64,000 bases of DNA from Zoogloea sp044344315 (GCF_044344315.1 NZ_JBIJDC010000009.1:7801-71800), one strand, 5' to 3'. Shown: positions 17,176-26,097, numbered from the stretch's first letter. Notes: generated from the sequence alone by a model not told the origin. A program made the numbers and translations.

Positions 17176-19263
17176 TCAGACGATGGGTACGCCGCTGAGT
17201 TCCTTGAGCAGGATTTCCTGGGCAGAGCGGCGCGTGGTGCGCGGGTTCTTGCGGCGATACTGGTTGTCGTTGCCCAGCTCCCAGGCCTGGCAGTTGTCGC
17301 CCAGGTAGGGGCGCAGGCCTTCCTTCATTACACGCCGTTTCACTTTCGGGTCGAGGATGGGGAAACCGATTTCGATGCGCTTGAAGAAGTTGCGCTCCAT
17401 CCAGTCGGCACTGGACAGATAGAGCTTGTCGGCACCATCGGCCCCGAAGTAGAAAATGCGGTGATGCTCCAGGAAGCGTCCAACGATGGAGCGCACCCGG
17501 ATGTTCTCCGAGAGGCCGGCGACACCCGGCTTGAGGGCGCACACGCTGCGGGCGATCACGTCGATCTCGACGCCGGCCTGGGAGGCTTCGTAGAGCGCTT
17601 CGATGGTCTCCGGTTCGAGCAGGGCATTGACCTTGACGATGATGCGGCCCTTGCGCCCGGCCCGGGCGATCTCGGCCTCATCCTTGATGGCCTGTACCAC
17701 GTTGGGCTGCAGTGTGAAGGGCGCCTGCCACAGGTGGCGCAGGCGTCCGGCCTGGCCGAGGCCGGTGAGCTGCTTGAAGACTTCGGCCACGTCGGCGCCG
17801 ATCTCTTCGTTGGCAGTGAGCAGGCCGAAGTCGGTGTAGAAGCGGGTGGTGCGCGGGTGGTAGTTGCCGGTGCCCAGGTGCGCGTAGCGGCGCAGGGTGC
17901 CTTCCTCGCGGCGTACCAGCAGGAGCATCTTGGCGTGGGTCTTGTAGCCGAAAACGCCGTACACCACGTGAGCACCGACCTCCTCGAGGCGGGCGGCCCA
18001 GCTGATGTTGGCCTCTTCGTCGAAGCGGGCCATCAGTTCGAGCACCACGGTGACTTCCTTGCCCTTCTGGGCGGCCCGCACCAGGTGTTCCATCAGCACC
18101 GAGTCAGTGCCGGTGCGATACACGGTCATCTTGACGGCAACCACGTCGGCATCGTCGGCGGCGGCCTTGAGCAACTCGATGACCGGCTCGAAGCTCTGGA
18201 AGGGGTGATGCAGCAGGATGTCCTGGCGGCGGATGGCGCGGAAGATGTTGTCCTGCTTTTCCAGGCCGCGGGGCCGGGCGGGCCGGAAGGAGCGGTACTT
18301 GAGATCGGGGCGCTCAACCCAGTCGGGTACCTGATTGAGGCGCACCGGGTTGACCATGCCGGGGACCCGATAGACGTCCCCGCGGTCGAGACCAAACTGG
18401 GTCATCAGGAAGTCCGCCATGGCCTCTGAGCAGTTGTCGGCGATCTCCAGGCGCACGGCATCGCCATAGTGGCGCTGCTGCAGTTCGCCTTTCAGGGTGG
18501 CGCGCAGGTCCTTGACCTCTTCCTCGTCCACGAACATGTCGGAGTTGCGGGTGACCCGGAACTGGTAGCAACCGAGCACGTTCATGCCTTCGAAGAGCTC
18601 GCCGACATGAGCGTGCAGCATGGACGACAGGAACACGAAGCCGTAGTCCACGCCGGTGAGGTCCTTGGGCAGGCGGATGACCCGGGGCAGGGCACGCGGG
18701 GCCTGCACGATGGCGGCGCCGGAGTTGCGCCCGAAGGCATCGCGGCCTTCCAGCTCGACGGCAAAGTTGAGGCTCTTGTTGAGCACCCGCGGAAAGGGGT
18801 GGGCCGGGTCCAGGCCGATGGGGGTGAGGACCGGCATCACTTCGCGGACGAAGTAATCCCGCGCCCACAGGTGCTGGGCATCGGTCCATACCGACCGGCG
18901 CAGGAAGACGATTCCTTCGGCGGCCAGCGCCGGCAGGATGGTGTTGTTGAGCAGGTTGTACTGGTCGGTGATGAGGCTATGGACCTCGCGACTGATCCGT
19001 GACAGCAACTCGGCAGGGGCCAGCCCGTCGGTGGTCAGGACAAGGCTGCCGAGGCGTTGCTGTTCCTTGACCCCGGCAACGCGTACTTCAAAGAACTCGT
19101 CGAGGTTGCTGGAAACGATGCACAGGAAACGGAGCCGCTCCAGCAGTGGTACCGACGTGTCTGCCGCCTGGGCGAGTACCCGGCGCTGGAACTGCAGCAG
19201 GGACAGCTCGCGGTTGATGAAGTGATCGGTGCTGAAATGGCGGTCGGAATGAGGGTGCGGCAT
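17176..19263 (-). CDS. ppk1: Polyphosphate kinase 1
   Basis: Membrane-associated enzyme that polymerises the gamma phosphate of ATP into inorganic polyphosphate. 695 residues, usual PPK1 length. N-terminal domain: FINRELSLLQFQRRVL. The autophosphorylated histidine lies in YGVFGYKTHAKMLLLVRRE. The second PLD-like half contains NYHPRTTRFYTDFGLLTANE and YFGADGADKLYLSSADWMER. Start supported by an AAGGA sequence just upstream. Divergent from ppx, and a PhoB-box-like repeat lies ahead of it. Confidence 0.97.
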   Translation of the reverse strand: MPHPHSDRHFSTDHFINRELSLLQFQRRVLAQAADTSVPLLERLRFLCIVSSNLDEFFEVRVAGVKEQQRLGSLVLTTDGLAPAELLSRISREVHSLITDQYNLLNNTILPALAAEGIVFLRRSVWTDAQHLWARDYFVREVMPVLTPIGLDPAHPFPRVLNKSLNFAVELEGRDAFGRNSGAAIVQAPRALPRVIRLPKDLTGVDYGFVFLSSMLHAHVGELFEGMNVLGCYQFRVTRNSDMFVDEEEVKDLRATLKGELQQRHYGDAVRLEIADNCSEAMADFLMTQFGLDRGDVYRVPGMVNPVRLNQVPDWVERPDLKYRSFRPARPRGLEKQDNIFRAIRRQDILLHHPFQSFEPVIELLKAAADDADVVAVKMTVYRTGTDSVLMEHLVRAAQKGKEVTVVLELMARFDEEANISWAARLEEVGAHVVYGVFGYKTHAKMLLLVRREEGTLRRYAHLGTGNYHPRTTRFYTDFGLLTANEEIGADVAEVFKQLTGLGQAGRLRHLWQAPFTLQPNVVQAIKDEAEIARAGRKGRIIVKVNALLEPETIEALYEASQAGVEIDVIARSVCALKPGVAGLSENIRVRSIVGRFLEHHRIFYFGADGADKLYLSSADWMERNFFKRIEIGFPILDPKVKRRVMKEGLRPYLGDNCQAWELGNDNQYRRKNPRTTRRSAQEILLKELSGVPIV

Positions 19264-19300
19264 GCTTCGTCCTTGTGATCGTCCGGATTCGTCCGAAGTA

Positions 19301-19329
19301 TGTGACGGTAGTGTTTCAGGCAGATGACG
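19301..19329 (-). promoter_or_regulatory. Candidate Pho box upstream of ppk
   Basis: Three heptamers spaced exactly 11 bases on the minus strand: CGTCATC, TGAAACA and CGTCACA, starting 66 bases above the ppk ATG. The PhoB consensus is an 11-bp direct repeat of CTGTCAT plus four AT-rich bases. The outer two units match 5 of 7 positions; the middle one is poor. ppk is a known Pho-regulon gene in several proteobacteria, which fits. Not experimentally supported here. Confidence 0.35.
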
Positions 19330-19375
19330 ATGAGGGCGAGGGATTGAATCCGGTAGGCCGACGGGTCGCCGGTGC

Positions 19376-19381
19376 TAGAAT
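19376..19381 (+). promoter_or_regulatory. Candidate -10 element for ppx
   Basis: TAGAAT 40 bases upstream of the ppx ATG. A TTGAAT lies further upstream but with a spacer of about 26 bases, too long for a standard -35/-10 pair. Weak call, based on recurrence of the hexamer in this window. Confidence 0.25.
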
Positions 19382-19421
19382 TCCGGGCCTTGGCGCCCTG
19401 GGCGTATCTTGTGTGTGATTC

Positions 19422-20933
19422 ATGAACCGTGAGTTGATTGCTGCCATTGATCTTGGCTCCAACAGTTTCCGTCTGCAGGTCGGGCGGATCGTCAATGACC
19501 AGATCTATCCCCTCGATGGTATCAAGGAGTCCGTGCGCCTTGCGGCCGGCTTGTCCCCTGATCGCATGCTTGATGCCGCTTCCCAGTTCCGGGGAATCAG
19601 CGCCCTGCGCTGCTTCAACGAGCGTCTGCGCGATTATTCGCCGGATGCCGTGCGGGCGGTGGCGACCAACACCCTGCGCGTGGCCAAGAACGCTGCCCAC
19701 TTTCTGGTGCAGGCCGAGGCCGCCCTCGGCTTTCCGATCGAGGTTATTGCCGGTCGGGAGGAGGCGCGTCTGATTTACGTGGGCGTCGCCCACACCCTGC
19801 CCAATCCCCATCGGCAGCAGCTGGTGGTGGATATTGGCGGTGGTTCCACCGAATTCGTGATCGGCAAGAGTTTCCAGCCGATTGCCCTGGAATCGCTGTA
19901 CATGGGCTGCGTGAGCTTCTCCCTGCGGCATTTCCCCGACGGGCGGGTAGACAAGCGCGGCCTGCGTGATGCCGAGCTGGCGGCGATGAAGGAGATCCAG
20001 ACCATCTCCCACGCCTACCGGGAGATCGGCTGGCAGGAGGCGGTGGGGTCCAGCGGATCGGCCAAGGCCCTCGTGGATATCCTGGAACTCAACGGTCTGT
20101 CGGACGGGGGTATCACCCGCAGCGGCCTGGAACGGCTGCGTGCCTTGATGCTCAAGGCCGGCAACGTAAACAGCCTGCAGCTCGAGGGGCTGCGCCCCGA
20201 CCGCCTGCCCGTGCTGACGGGCGGCTTTGCCATCATGTGGGCGGTGTTCGAAGAGTTTGGCCTGGAGCGTATGACCTTCTCCGAGGGAGCCCTGCGTCTC
20301 GGTGTGTTGTACGACCTGCTCGGTCGCTACCACCACCATGATCTGCGGGACGCCACGGTGGCGGCCTTTGTGGCCCGTTATGACGTGGATGGCGCGCATT
20401 CCCGCCAGGTGGCCGAGACGGCCCGGGCCTTCCTGCTGCAACTCGATCCGACAGCAGCCGAAGAGGAAAACGTGGACCGGCGCTTCCTGGAGTGGGCTGC
20501 CCAGCTCCACGAGATCGGCGTGTCGGTGGCGCACTCCAGCTATCACAAGCACAGCGCCTACATTCTGGGCAACGCCGATATGCCCGGCTTCTCCCGTATG
20601 GATCAGGGGCGTCTGGCGCGCATGGTGCTGGCCCACCGGGGCAAGCTGTCGCGGGTCGGTGCCCTTGAGCCGGAGAGCCCGGAATGGCGTTTGATCCTGT
20701 GCCTGCGCCTGGCAGCCGTGGTGCACCGGGCGCGGGATGGTCGCGGCGTGCCACCGCTGCGCCTGAAGCGCGAGGGGCGTGGTCATGTGGTGGTGGCCGA
20801 TGCCGAGTGGCTGCGTAACCTGCCGCTCACGGCGGCGGCGCTGGAGGAGGAGGAGCGCCAGTGGCAGGCCATCGGGCTGCCCCTGAAGGTGCGCGTCGAA
20901 CGTGCTTCGGCGCGTAGCCCGGCAGCCACCTGA
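19422..20933 (+). CDS. ppx: Exopolyphosphatase (Ppx/GppA family)
   Basis: Releases phosphate from polyphosphate ends, opposing PPK; members may also cleave pppGpp. 503 residues. The ASKHA phosphate motifs are clear: AAIDLGSNSFRLQVGRI at the N-terminus and VVDIGGGSTEFVIG near residue 145. The C-terminal third is HD-like (EWAAQLHEIGVSVAHSSYHKHS). Divergent from ppk with 158 bases between. Ppx versus GppA cannot be separated by eye, but adjacency to ppk favours Ppx. Confidence 0.93.
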   Translation: MNRELIAAIDLGSNSFRLQVGRIVNDQIYPLDGIKESVRLAAGLSPDRMLDAASQFRGISALRCFNERLRDYSPDAVRAVATNTLRVAKNAAHFLVQAEAALGFPIEVIAGREEARLIYVGVAHTLPNPHRQQLVVDIGGGSTEFVIGKSFQPIALESLYMGCVSFSLRHFPDGRVDKRGLRDAELAAMKEIQTISHAYREIGWQEAVGSSGSAKALVDILELNGLSDGGITRSGLERLRALMLKAGNVNSLQLEGLRPDRLPVLTGGFAIMWAVFEEFGLERMTFSEGALRLGVLYDLLGRYHHHDLRDATVAAFVARYDVDGAHSRQVAETARAFLLQLDPTAAEEENVDRRFLEWAAQLHEIGVSVAHSSYHKHSAYILGNADMPGFSRMDQGRLARMVLAHRGKLSRVGALEPESPEWRLILCLRLAAVVHRARDGRGVPPLRLKREGRGHVVVADAEWLRNLPLTAAALEEEERQWQAIGLPLKVRVERASARSPAAT

Positions 20934-20942
20934 GGCTTGCCG

Positions 20943-22076
20943 GTGACCCAGTCCACCCGCCCGCTCCCGGCCATCCGGATCGATGCCGGCGGTGATGGAA
21001 CAGAGGTTGTTCTGTCTGGCGACTGGACCTTGCACCTGCTGTGCCCCTTGCCCCCTGACATCCAGCGGCAGTTTGCCCTGATCCCGTCGGGGGCCGGATG
21101 GAGCCTGGCGGCGGTGAGCCGTCTGGATAGTTTCGGGGCGCTGCTGCTGTGGCGGCGCTGGGGGCGGCAGCGTCCGCTGCGGCTTGAGCTGCCCGAGGCC
21201 CTCGCGCCGGTGTTGGCGCGGGCAGAGGCGCTACCCGCGGATGCCCTGCCGGTCGAACCCGGGTATCGCTTTCTGGACGGCACCGCCCAGCTTGGGCGAG
21301 GCCTGCATGCGGTCGCGCACCATGTGCTTGGCTTCGTTGCCCTGGTGGGGCACATCCTGATCAGCTTTGGAGGCCTGCTGCGCAATCACGACCGCTGGCC
21401 GCTGCGCGAGATCTCGGCCAATTTCTACAAGGTCGGGGTGCGGGCCATGCCGGTGACAGCCTTGGTCGGCTTTCTCATTGGCGTGGTGATGTCCTATCTG
21501 TCGGCGCTGCAGTTGCGGGCCTTCGGGGCGGATACCTTCATTGTCAACATTCTCGGCCTGGGCATCATCCGTGAGCTTGGCCCTGTGCTCGTCTCGGTGC
21601 TGGTGGCGGGCCGCTCGGGCTCGGCCATGACTGCCCAGCTCGGGGTGATGAGGGTGACCGAGGAGATCGATGCCCTGACCGCCATGGGGATCTCCCGCCA
21701 TGTGCGCCTGGTGCTGCCCAAGGTGGTGGCCCTGACCCTGGCCATGCCGCTGTTGACTCTGTGGGGGTCGGCGGTGGCGATCCTCGGCGGCATGGTGTCA
21801 GCCAAGCTGCAACTCGATTTGAGCTTCGACTTTTTCCTGAATGCACTGCCCCGCGCCGTACCGGCGGCCAACCTGGTGATCGGGCTGACCAAAGGGGCCG
21901 TGTTTGGTTTGTTGATCGCCCTGGTGGCCTGCTATTTCGGCCTGCGGGTCCGCCCCAATACCGAGAGTCTTTCCGCCAACACCACGGCGTCGGTGGTGGC
22001 CTCCATCACCGTCGTGATTCTGGTGGATGCGGTCTTTGCCATCGCCACCCGTTCTGTCGGTCTGCCCTACCGATGA
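20943..22076 (+). CDS. mlaE: MlaE-family ABC transporter permease with N-terminal STAS-like domain
   Basis: Inner-membrane permease of an MCE-type phospholipid transporter. From the GTG at 20943 it is 377 residues, longer than E. coli MlaE (about 260). The extra ~120 N-terminal residues (VVLSGDWTLHLL, WSLAAVSRLDSFGALLLWRR) look like a STAS domain, the fold of MlaB, here fused. The permease part begins near LGFVALVGHILISFGGLL and contains GLGIIRELGPVLVSVLVAGRSGSAM, the conserved MlaE motif. Downstream mlaF overlaps by 4 bases. Confidence 0.9.
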   Translation: MTQSTRPLPAIRIDAGGDGTEVVLSGDWTLHLLCPLPPDIQRQFALIPSGAGWSLAAVSRLDSFGALLLWRRWGRQRPLRLELPEALAPVLARAEALPADALPVEPGYRFLDGTAQLGRGLHAVAHHVLGFVALVGHILISFGGLLRNHDRWPLREISANFYKVGVRAMPVTALVGFLIGVVMSYLSALQLRAFGADTFIVNILGLGIIRELGPVLVSVLVAGRSGSAMTAQLGVMRVTEEIDALTAMGISRHVRLVLPKVVALTLAMPLLTLWGSAVAILGGMVSAKLQLDLSFDFFLNALPRAVPAANLVIGLTKGAVFGLLIALVACYFGLRVRPNTESLSANTTASVVASITVVILVDAVFAIATRSVGLPYR

Positions 22077-22849
22077 GTTCCTTTCCCGTCGAACTGCAGG
22101 GCGTGTCCACCCGCTTCGGCAAGCAGTGGATCCACAAGGGCATCGATCTGGCGGTACCTGCCGGGGAAGTGGTGGCCTTGGTGGGAGGCTCGGGAAGCGG
22201 CAAGACCACCCTGCTGCGCCAGATGGTGGGCTTGCTCACGCCGGCAGAGGGGGAGGTGCGGGTCTTCGGTGAGCCGCTGTTTTCCGGTTCTCATCAGGCA
22301 CAACTGGCCCGGCGGCGGCGTTTCGGTATGCTCTTCCAGCAGGGCGCGCTGTTTTCCGCGTTCACCGTTTTCGACAACATCGCCTTTCCCCTGCGCGAGT
22401 TCGGTGTTCGGGACGAGGGCCTGTTGCGGGATCTCGTCCTGCTCAAGATGGCCATGGTCGAGCTCGCGCCGGACGTGGCCCTGCGCATGCCGGCGGAGCT
22501 CTCGGGGGGCATGGTCAAGCGGGTCGCGCTGGCACGTGCCCTGGCGCTGGAGCCGGAGCTGCTGTTGCTCGACGAACCTACTGCCGGCCTCGACCCGGAC
22601 CTGAGCGCCGCCTTCGTGGCCTTGATCCGCTCCCTTCACCAGGCCCTTGGCCTGACCGTGATCCTGGTGACCCACGACCTGGATACCCTGGCTGCCCTGG
22701 CCACCCGGGTGGCCGTGCTTGCCGCCGGGCGTATACTGGCCTTTGGCCCCCTCGACGAAATCATGAACGTGCAGGATCCCTTCATCGACCGCTTCTTTCA
22801 TAGTGCCCGCAGCCAGGCAGCATTGGCCCGGGGCCACGGGGCCGGCTGA
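22073..22849 (+). CDS. mlaF: MlaF-type ABC transporter ATPase
   Basis: Cytoplasmic ATPase powering the lipid transporter. 258 residues with all ABC elements: Walker A GGSGSGKTTLLRQ, Q-loop MLFQQGALFSAFTVFDN (the LFQ.GALF form typical of MlaF), signature LSGGMVKRVALARAL, Walker B LLLLDEPTAGLDP, and switch histidine in VTHDLDT. ATG overlaps the mlaE stop; the stop overlaps the mlaD ATG. Confidence 0.93.
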   Translation: MSSFPVELQGVSTRFGKQWIHKGIDLAVPAGEVVALVGGSGSGKTTLLRQMVGLLTPAEGEVRVFGEPLFSGSHQAQLARRRRFGMLFQQGALFSAFTVFDNIAFPLREFGVRDEGLLRDLVLLKMAMVELAPDVALRMPAELSGGMVKRVALARALALEPELLLLDEPTAGLDPDLSAAFVALIRSLHQALGLTVILVTHDLDTLAALATRVAVLAAGRILAFGPLDEIMNVQDPFIDRFFHSARSQAALARGHGAG

Positions 22850-23793
22850 TGGAGAACCGTGCCCATGCCATCGCCACCGGCCTGTTTGCCATTCTGCTGA
22901 GTGCCGCCGTGGTTCTTGCCCTGTGGTGGTTCTCGGATAAGCGCGAGACCACCCGCGATCTGATACTGGTGAGCGCCGGTAGCGTCAATGGCCTCAACCC
23001 CCAGGCGACGGTCCGTTATCGCGGCATCGTGGCAGGCAAGGTGGCGCGCATCGCCCTTGATCCGGCCGATCCGCGGCAGGTGCTGGTAACGGTGCGCATC
23101 CGTGCCGACCTGCCCGTCACTACGGCAACGCGGGCTCGGATGGCAACCCAGGGCGTGACCGGGCTGGCCTTCATTGCCCTGGATGATCCGGGCACTGCCA
23201 GCCAGCCGCTGGCCGGCGAGGAGGGCATGCCGCCGCGGATTCCTCTGGCGCCGAGCCTTTTAGAGGAGTTTTCCGACACCGCCCTGCAGACTCTCCGGCA
23301 GCTGCGCGACATGACAGAGCGTCTTGCCACACTGACCCGGCCTGACAACCTCAAGCGGGTGGAGGGCACCCTGGCCAACCTCGAGGCGGCAAGCCGTGGC
23401 CTGGACCTGACCTTGCAAGAGGCCCCGCGTACTTTGGCTGCCGTGCGCCAGGCCTTCAGCAAGGACAAACTCGCACGGGTTGACCGGACCCTGGAGAACC
23501 TGGAGCGGGCAAGCGCCGAAGCGGCGCCGATGGTGGTCGAGGGACGCAAGCTGCTGGTGCGGCTGCAGACGCTCAGCGAACGCATCGATAGCCTTGCCGG
23601 CACGGCCGGGGAGGGCCTGGCCGGCAGCACCCTGCCGCGCTTCAACATGCTGCTCCAGGAGCTGACGTCCACCTCGCGGCAGCTGTCCGAGCTGCTCGAC
23701 GAGATCGATTCCTCGCCCCAGATGCTCATCCTCGGGCGCGGCCGGCCCCAGCCGGGGCCCGGCGAGGCCGGTTTCCGCGAGCCCGCGCGATGA
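22849..23793 (+). CDS. mlaD: MlaD-type MCE-domain substrate-binding protein
   Basis: Periplasmic MCE protein anchored by one N-terminal helix (residues about 8-28, ATGLFAILLSAAVVLALWWF). The MCE domain follows (VSAGSVNGLNPQATVRYRGI, VARIALDPADPRQVLVTVRI). The remaining ~180 residues are helical and charged, a longer tail than E. coli MlaD has, more like larger MCE proteins that form needles or funnels. 314 residues. It starts inside the mlaF stop and is followed by an overlapping lipoprotein gene. Confidence 0.9.
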   Translation: MENRAHAIATGLFAILLSAAVVLALWWFSDKRETTRDLILVSAGSVNGLNPQATVRYRGIVAGKVARIALDPADPRQVLVTVRIRADLPVTTATRARMATQGVTGLAFIALDDPGTASQPLAGEEGMPPRIPLAPSLLEEFSDTALQTLRQLRDMTERLATLTRPDNLKRVEGTLANLEAASRGLDLTLQEAPRTLAAVRQAFSKDKLARVDRTLENLERASAEAAPMVVEGRKLLVRLQTLSERIDSLAGTAGEGLAGSTLPRFNMLLQELTSTSRQLSELLDEIDSSPQMLILGRGRPQPGPGEAGFREPAR

Positions 23794-24446
23794 GCCTTTT
23801 TCGACCGGAATCCTGCCCCGCCATGCCGCGCCTCTTCCCATCCCTGATGCTGCTTGCCGCCCTGGGCGGATGCACCGCCCTGCCGCCTTCGACAGCCGGG
23901 GTCGCAGTGCATGACTTCGGCCCCCTTGAGGCGGCGACGCTGGCGCCGGTGGGCATTCCGCTACGTAATGTGGAGGTGGTGCCGGCGCCCTGGCTGGCCT
24001 CCAATGTCATGGCCTACCGGCTGGCCTATGCCCAGTCCACCCGCCGTCAGGCCTTCAAGGACAACCGCTGGGCGGCCCAGCCGGCACAACTGGTTGAGCT
24101 GGTGCTCAAGCGCGCTTTGCGCGCCGGCGATCCGGCGACCCCTGCCGGCGGCTGCCGGCTGCGTGTGGACCTGGATGAATTCACCCAGCGTTTCGATTCA
24201 CCACAGGCCAGTCGGGGCGTGATCGAGGCCCGGGTTACCTTGCTGGCCCCGCGCACCGAGCAGCCCCTGGCAGTGCGGGCCTTTGCCCTCGATCATGAGG
24301 CGCCTACGGCTGATGCGGCGGGGGGCGTTGCCGCCCTGCGTGCTGGCACGCTGCAGCTGAAGAGCGATATCCGTAACTGGCTGCAGGGCCTGGAGGCTGC
24401 TGCCCCCGGCCCCGCAGGAAGCCTGCGCACCCGTTGCGGCAGCTGA
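23790..24446 (+). CDS. ABC-type transport auxiliary lipoprotein (PqiC-like)
   Basis: A 218-residue lipoprotein with the lipobox LAALGGC at about residues 22-28. A second ATG at 23823 would also keep the signal peptide. The body (HDFGPLEAATLAPVGIPL, APWLASNVMAYRLAYAQ, NRWAAQPAQLVELVLKRAL) matches the ABC_trans_aux/PqiC pattern, in which an outer-membrane lipoprotein partners an MCE transporter. It overlaps mlaD by 4 bases, completing an E-F-D-lipoprotein operon. It likely docks the MCE protein at the outer membrane; this is inference from Pqi. Confidence 0.82.
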   Translation: MSLFRPESCPAMPRLFPSLMLLAALGGCTALPPSTAGVAVHDFGPLEAATLAPVGIPLRNVEVVPAPWLASNVMAYRLAYAQSTRRQAFKDNRWAAQPAQLVELVLKRALRAGDPATPAGGCRLRVDLDEFTQRFDSPQASRGVIEARVTLLAPRTEQPLAVRAFALDHEAPTADAAGGVAALRAGTLQLKSDIRNWLQGLEAAAPGPAGSLRTRCGS

Positions 24447-24456
24447 TTTTTCACGA

Positions 24457-24474
24457 CCGGCAGGTACTTGCCGG
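24457..24474 (+). terminator. Weak hairpin after the mla operon
   Basis: CCGGCA at 24457-24462 pairs with TGCCGG at 24469-24474 around a 6-base loop, followed by CATTTC. Placed 11 bases after the lipoprotein stop and before the next gene's ribosome site. Short stem and poor T-run make it a tentative terminator. Confidence 0.25.
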
Positions 24475-24500
24475 CATTTCATCAACTGGAGGAGAACACC

Positions 24501-25301
24501 ATGAACGCCGTCCCCGAAACCAATACCGAACCCATGCTGCTGCGCGTCGATGCCGATGGGGTCAGCACCCTGACCCTCAACCGGCCGGGCCAGTTCAATG
24601 CCCTGTCCCGGGACATGCTTGAAGCCCTGCTGTCCGAGCTGGAGGCCATTGCCGCCGACAAGTCGGTGCGGGTGGTGGTCCTGGCCGGTGCTGGCAAGGC
24701 CTTCTGCGCCGGCCATGATCTCAAGGAGATGCGCGGCAACTACACCAAGGCTTTCCAGCAGGCGCTGTTCCGCCTGTGCGGCAAGGTGATGATGCAGATC
24801 GTGAACATGCCCCAGCCGGTGGTTGCGCGCATCCACGGCATCGCGACGGCGGCGGGGTGTCAGCTGGTCTCCATGTGTGACCTGGCGGTGGCCTCCGATG
24901 TGGCCCGCTTTGCCGTCTCGGGGATCAATGTCGGCCTGTTCTGTGCCACCCCAAGCGTCGGTCTGTCCCGCAACATGGGGCGCAAGGAGGCGTTCGAGAT
25001 GCTGGTGACCGGTGATTTCATCGATGCCGCCGAAGCCCGTCGTCGCGGCCTGGTGAACCGCGTGGTGCCCCTGGAGGCCCTGGACGAGGAGGTGGCCCGC
25101 CTGACCGCGTCCATCTGCGCCAAGTCCCCGGCGGCCATTGCCATGGGCAAGCAGATGTTCTACAGCCAGCTTGAGATGGGCCTTGATGCGGCCTACCAGC
25201 ACGCTGCCGAAGTGATGGCCTGCAACATGATGTGTGAGGATGCGGCCGAGGGCATCGACGCCTTCATGTCCAAGCGCAAGCCGGTGTGGACCGGTAAGTA
25301 A
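24501..25301 (+). CDS. ECHDC3-like crotonase-fold protein
   Basis: A 266-residue enoyl-CoA hydratase/isomerase superfamily member with a strong ribosome site (GGAGGAG 9 bases upstream). The oxyanion-hole segments are present: VVLAGAGKAFCAGHDLKEM and HGIATAAGCQLVSMCDLA. Both catalytic glutamates of classical hydratases appear to be missing: the GGGCEL position reads AAGCQL, and the second (PEIxLG) reads GINVGL. The FCATPSVGLSRN segment resembles the mitochondrial ECHDC3 family. It may bind acyl-CoA or catalyse another reaction. It lies upstream of tatD-like and etf genes. Confidence 0.85.
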   Translation: MNAVPETNTEPMLLRVDADGVSTLTLNRPGQFNALSRDMLEALLSELEAIAADKSVRVVVLAGAGKAFCAGHDLKEMRGNYTKAFQQALFRLCGKVMMQIVNMPQPVVARIHGIATAAGCQLVSMCDLAVASDVARFAVSGINVGLFCATPSVGLSRNMGRKEAFEMLVTGDFIDAAEARRRGLVNRVVPLEALDEEVARLTASICAKSPAAIAMGKQMFYSQLEMGLDAAYQHAAEVMACNMMCEDAAEGIDAFMSKRKPVWTGK

Positions 25302-25320
25302 GGCCCGGGCGGCTCCCCTC

Positions 25321-26097
25321 GTGCTGATCGACACCCATTGCCACCTGGACGCCGCCGAATTCGACGGGGACAGGGCGGCGGTGCTTGATGAAGCCCGCCG
25401 GGCCGGTGTGGGTGCCTTTCTGGTGCCGGCGGTGGGAGCCGCCAATTTCGACGCCGTGGCAGCGTTGAGTGCCGACAACCCGGACTGCCGGCACGCTTTC
25501 GGCATTCACCCGATGTACGTACGGCAGGCGCAGGCCACGGATCTGGAAAGCCTGCGCCAGCGGCTGGCCGCAGGCGGTGCGGTGGCGGTGGGTGAGATCG
25601 GCCTGGATGGCTTCGTCCCCGACGGCGACATGCCGCTGCAGCTCCACTACTTCGAGGCCCAGCTCAGGCTGGCGCGGGATTTCGATCTGCCGGTGGTGCT
25701 GCACATCCGCCGTGCTCAGGATGCGGTGCTCAAGCAACTGCGTCGCTTTCGCCCCCGTGGCGGCATTGCCCACGCCTTCAATGGCAGCCGTCAGCAGGCT
25801 GAAGCCTTCATCAGCCTCGGTTTTCACCTCGGCTTTGGCGGGGCGATGACCTACACCGGCTCCACGCGCATCCGGGAATTGGCGGCAAGCCTGCCCATAG
25901 AGCACCTCGTGCTGGAAACCGATGCACCAGACATTCCACCGGCCTGGGGGGCAGGAAAGCGCAACACGCCAGCCAACCTGCGCCGTTTTGCCGAGGTGCT
26001 GGCCGCATTGCGGGGCATGGAGGTCGAGGCGCTGATTGCCGCGACGGGGCGCAACGCGCGGAGCGCCATTCCAGGCTTGGCAGAGTTCAGGGTTTAG
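25321..26097 (+). CDS. TatD-family metal-dependent hydrolase
   Basis: TIM-barrel metallohydrolase, 258 residues from the GTG at 25321. Metal ligands: IDTHCHLDAAEFD at the start, a glutamate in VAVGEIGLDG, histidines in LPVVLHIRRAQD and GIAHAFNGSRQQAE, and aspartate in LVLETDAPDIPP. TatD proteins act as 3'-5' exonucleases or D-amino-acyl-tRNA/DNA repair factors; the exact substrate cannot be told here. Its 3' end overlaps the convergent TetR gene by 11 bases. Confidence 0.9.
   Translation: MLIDTHCHLDAAEFDGDRAAVLDEARRAGVGAFLVPAVGAANFDAVAALSADNPDCRHAFGIHPMYVRQAQATDLESLRQRLAAGGAVAVGEIGLDGFVPDGDMPLQLHYFEAQLRLARDFDLPVVLHIRRAQDAVLKQLRRFRPRGGIAHAFNGSRQQAEAFISLGFHLGFGGAMTYTGSTRIRELAASLPIEHLVLETDAPDIPPAWGAGKRNTPANLRRFAEVLAALRGMEVEALIAATGRNARSAIPGLAEFRV

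Noticed and set aside
19035..21035. 666-codon minus-strand frame spanning the ppk start, the intergenic region and ppx
   Set aside because: Runs antisense through ppx and out of frame with ppk; no motif.
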